Notes under the pieces: generated by a model
The model's input: only the letters and a program-made list of their open reading frames with translations
The model's database searches: none
Told to the model about the DNA's origin: nothing
Made by a program: the position numbers and the translations under genes
DNA from: an uncultured Bacteroidales bacterium
Lineage (GTDB): Bacteria > Bacteroidota > Bacteroidia > Bacteroidales > UBA932
NCBI GenBank assembly: GCA_900317065.1
Contig: ONFK01000011.1
Location: 1-15,595, forward strand
Direction of reading: 5' to 3'
DNA: 15,595 bases
Shown here: one piece after another, positions 13,824 to 15,595 of the stretch
How positions within the stretch are numbered: position 1 is the stretch's first letter
How the letters are laid out: each line of letters begins with the position of its first letter

Positions 13824-15193
13824 TCCGCGAAAGCGTATCTGAATCCTTTCTGCCTGTCCCAGGATCCGCGGGTGAAATCGGGGATCTCTACAGGGGCATT
13901 GCCGTTGGCGATGGAAATAACTCCCAGTTCGCTCAGGCAGCACCACTCTGCGAGGTCATAGACGTCCATATCGAGCGGAAGGCCGTTGGTAAGGCAGTAC
14001 ACCAGACGGTAATCCATGATGAAGTCCATCCCTCCGTGTCCGCCGACCTCCTTTGCCATGGCCTCGAGTTCAGGGGTGAGGATGGGGCTGCGATACTTTT
14101 CTGTCAGGGCTTTCATGACCTCGGGGGTCACAGGGCGGTGGGAATTGAGATTCTCATGGTCGGGCGCACCTTCCTGCCTGTCCGGACGCAGGCTGTACTG
14201 CTGAACGGGATATTTGGCCGCATATCCTTCGGTGCCGACCACCTGGTACATACGATTGTAGGGGCGCGGAGTCATCACATCGTGCTCTATCAGGATGGTA
14301 TTTCCCTTTTCGGTAGTTATCATCGTCATAGTCTCATCTCCATTCTGGAATTCCTCGGGATCGTGCCCGCGTTCTTTCCATAGTTTCCTGCCCACGACAG
14401 AACGGGTTTCCATCGCGGTAAGAGTCTTCATACGGTCGCCGCGGTGAATATTCATCACCTGGCAGACAGGGCCCAGGCCGTGTGTAGGATAAAGATCTCC
14501 CTTGTGCTCCGCATTGAAGTCGAGCCGCCAGGAGTGCCAGTACTCATCCCAGAACTCGTCGAGGCTGTGGTGGTATGCCCCCTCGGTGTGGATGATCTCG
14601 CCGAAAAGTCCCTGCTGAGCCATGTTCAGGGTTGTAAGCTCGAAGAAATCATAGACGCAGTTCTCCAGCATCATGCAATGCAGACGCTTGCTTTCCGCCA
14701 TGTCGACCAGGGCCCAGATTTCGTCGAGGGACGTGGCCGCAGGCACCTCTATCGCCACGTGCTTGCCATGCTCCATTGCATAGAGAGCCATGGGCGTATG
14801 AGTCTTCCAGTCCGTAGCGATATACACGAGGTTGATGTCCGGCCTTTCGCAGAGTTGCTTCCAGACATCCTCGCTGCCGCTGTATCCTTCCGGTTCCGGA
14901 CGTGAGTGCCTCGCCGTAATCTCCTTGCACTTTGCCACATTCTCTTCCTCCACGTCGCACAGGGCCACTATTCTGGTTTGGGGCAGATAACAGAAGCGCT
15001 CCACCGCTCCCGGTCCGCGCATGCCAAGCCCGATGAAGCCGACCCGCACGGTGTCGATGGGGTCGAGGGCCAGTCCCAGGACATCCTGCTGCCCGGCAGG
15101 ACGGGCCGGAGTCTTGACGTGAATTATGCCGAATTTAGATGTACAGGCCGCGATGGAGAGTGCGGCGATAATGATGATGGCGAGTTTTCTCAT
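13820..15193 (-). CDS. GH109 NAD-dependent alpha-N-acetylgalactosaminidase, lipoprotein
   Basis: A 457-residue protein of the Gfo/Idh/MocA fold, family GH109. The signal MRKLAIIIIAALSIAACTSK has lipobox IAAC (Cys17), so it is exported and lipid-anchored. The Rossmann motif is VGFIGLGMRGPG (51-62). Strong GH109 blocks follow: VALCDVEEENV, LVYIATDWKTH, HVAIEVPAATSLDEIW (Glu149), LENCVYDFFELTTLNMAQQG (Tyr181), GDLYPTHGLGPVCQVMNIHRGDRM with the Tyr235/His238 pair, DVMTPRPYNRMYQVVG, and GGHGGMDF. Known GH109 enzymes remove alpha-GalNAc from blood group A and mucin-type glycans through an NAD-dependent oxidation-elimination route with tightly bound cofactor. The promoter is likely at 15218-15247. 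It converges with GH123 and lies where a 23S rRNA gene would be expected. Confidence 0.95.
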   Translation of the reverse strand: MRKLAIIIIAALSIAACTSKFGIIHVKTPARPAGQQDVLGLALDPIDTVRVGFIGLGMRGPGAVERFCYLPQTRIVALCDVEEENVAKCKEITARHSRPEPEGYSGSEDVWKQLCERPDINLVYIATDWKTHTPMALYAMEHGKHVAIEVPAATSLDEIWALVDMAESKRLHCMMLENCVYDFFELTTLNMAQQGLFGEIIHTEGAYHHSLDEFWDEYWHSWRLDFNAEHKGDLYPTHGLGPVCQVMNIHRGDRMKTLTAMETRSVVGRKLWKERGHDPEEFQNGDETMTMITTEKGNTILIEHDVMTPRPYNRMYQVVGTEGYAAKYPVQQYSLRPDRQEGAPDHENLNSHRPVTPEVMKALTEKYRSPILTPELEAMAKEVGGHGGMDFIMDYRLVYCLTNGLPLDMDVYDLAEWCCLSELGVISIANGNAPVEIPDFTRGSWDRQKGFRYAFAD

Positions 15194-15217
15194 TTATCCA
15201 ATTTCTCATTCTTTGTT

Positions 15218-15247
15218 CAAAGGTGGCAAATAATTTTGACATTCCAA
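15218..15247 (-). promoter_or_regulatory. Probable promoter of the GH109 gene with overlapping inverted repeat
   Basis: The minus strand shows CACCTTTG at 15218-15225, one mismatch from TAnnTTTG, and TTG at 15245-15247 with a 19-bp spacer. The -33 element falls inside the inverted repeat GACATTCCAATGTC (15238-15251), a possible operator. It lies between the rRNA-unit terminator and the ATG at 15193. Confidence 0.4.
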
Positions 15248-15267
15248 TGTCCTGCGGCGTCGATTAC

Positions 15268-15298
15268 AAAAAAAGCCACCGCATTAGCGATGGCTTTT
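15268..15298 (-). terminator. Rho-independent terminator directly after tRNA-Ala
   Basis: On the minus strand an 8-bp stem GCCATCGC/GCGGTGGC (one U-G wobble) with a 4-nt loop (TAAT) is flanked by AAAA and followed by TTTTTTT. The hairpin begins 8 nt past the tRNA-Ala 3' end, so the 16S-tRNA transcript should stop here, with no 23S included. Confidence 0.9.
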
Positions 15299-15302
15299 GG
15301 AG

Positions 15303-15375
15303 TGGAGATAAAGAGATTCGAACTCTTGACCCCCTGCTTGCAAAGCAGGTGCTCTACCAACTGAGCTATACCCCC
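15303..15375 (-). tRNA. tRNA-Ala (anticodon TGC)
   Basis: A 73-nt cloverleaf: acceptor GGGGGTA pairs with TATCTCC (two G-U wobbles), D stem GCTC, anticodon loop TTTGCAA in a CTGC./.GCAG stem giving TGC, T arm AAGAG-TTCGAAT-CTCTT, discriminator A. CCA is not encoded. It lies 13 bp past tRNA-Ile and is the last gene of the 16S transcript. This tRNA pair normally sits in the 16S-23S spacer. Confidence 0.97.
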
Positions 15376-15388
15376 ATGGAATTTTTTG

Positions 15389-15462
15389 TAGTCCCTCGCG
15401 GAGTTGAACCGCGGACCTCCACATTATCAGTGTGGCGCTCTAACCAACTGAGCTAAGAGACT
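15389..15462 (-). tRNA. tRNA-Ile (anticodon GAT)
   Basis: A 74-nt cloverleaf: acceptor AGTCTCT pairs with AGGGACT, D stem GCTC, anticodon loop CTGATAA giving GAT in a CCACA/TGTGG stem, T arm CGCGG-TTCAACT-CCGCG, discriminator A, no encoded CCA. It is the first tRNA after 16S, separated from it by about 90 nt of spacer. Confidence 0.97.
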
Positions 15463-15552
15463 ATATAATAATGGAAGAACAAATACGCGCAGGCCTCTGA
15501 ACGCCTTGTTTACAGACCGCGAGCGCGTCGAGTGTCGGGAATCTCGCTCCAA

Positions 15553-15595
15553 AAAGGAGGTGTTCCAGCCACACCTTCCGGTACGGCTACCTTGT
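15553..15595 (-). rRNA. rrs: 16S rRNA, 3' end only
   Basis: The minus strand begins at the window edge with ACAAGGTAGCCGTACCGGAA and runs through the conserved GTGTGGCTGGAACACCTCCTTT terminal segment, including the anti-Shine-Dalgarno CCTCC. The rest of the gene lies beyond the right edge. The exact mature 3' end is set by analogy, within a few bases. Confidence 0.97.

Noticed and set aside
15376..15388. Mobile element or integration at the tRNA genes
   Set aside because: No integrase, direct repeat of a tRNA 3' end or transposase was found between the tRNAs and GH109, so there is no sign of an element causing the missing 23S.

Overview
The window comes from a Bacteroidota chromosome, most likely Bacteroidales. 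Seven perfect copies of the Bacteroidota -7 promoter element TAnnTTTG lie just upstream of genes, there is a fused FeoA-FeoB iron transporter, an ECF sigma factor is paired with a membrane-anchored beta-barrel protein, and lipoprotein glycosidases typical of gut Bacteroidales are present. The DNA is GC-rich for that order, so an Alistipes/Rikenellaceae-like gut lineage is plausible, but the sequence alone does not settle the genus.

Layout. 1-766 (-): N-terminal part of a ComM/YifB AAA+ protein, cut by the window edge. 795-1220 (+): tsaE, for t6A tRNA modification. 1144-2415 (-): unrecognised lipoprotein whose 3' end runs antisense into tsaE. 2529-4365 (-): ECF sigma factor and a one-chain putative anti-sigma/outer-membrane-barrel protein, with a terminator at 2457-2478. 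4438-6944 (+): two-gene envelope operon, a TPR protein and an EnvC-like degenerate LytM protein. 6937-9297 (-): feoAB ferrous iron transporter. 9388-10946 (+): coupled phospholipid-type genes, a CDP-alcohol phosphatidyltransferase and an acyltransferase. 10948-12147 (-): CobW-family metal-chaperone GTPase with a His/Asp-rich insert. 12225-13823 (+) and 13820-15193 (-): convergent lipoprotein glycosidases of families GH123 and GH109, both linked to N-acetylgalactosamine. 15303-15595 (-): tRNA-Ala(TGC), tRNA-Ile(GAT) and the 3' end of 16S rRNA.

The genes alternate in divergent and convergent pairs with almost no spacer. All four convergent junctions overlap or are 1 bp apart. The divergent gaps are 28-90 bp and hold the promoters. 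No stretch over 300 bases lacks a gene.

Most notable: the rRNA unit, read on the minus strand, goes 16S, tRNA-Ile, tRNA-Ala and then directly into a strong hairpin-T-tract terminator, followed by the GH109 gene. The expected 23S rRNA is absent, so 16S and 23S appear unlinked at this locus. Also of interest are the sigma factor next to a protein that seems built to span the whole envelope, with 51-bp in-frame tandem repeats in its periplasmic linker, and the adjacent alpha/beta GalNAc glycosidase pair.
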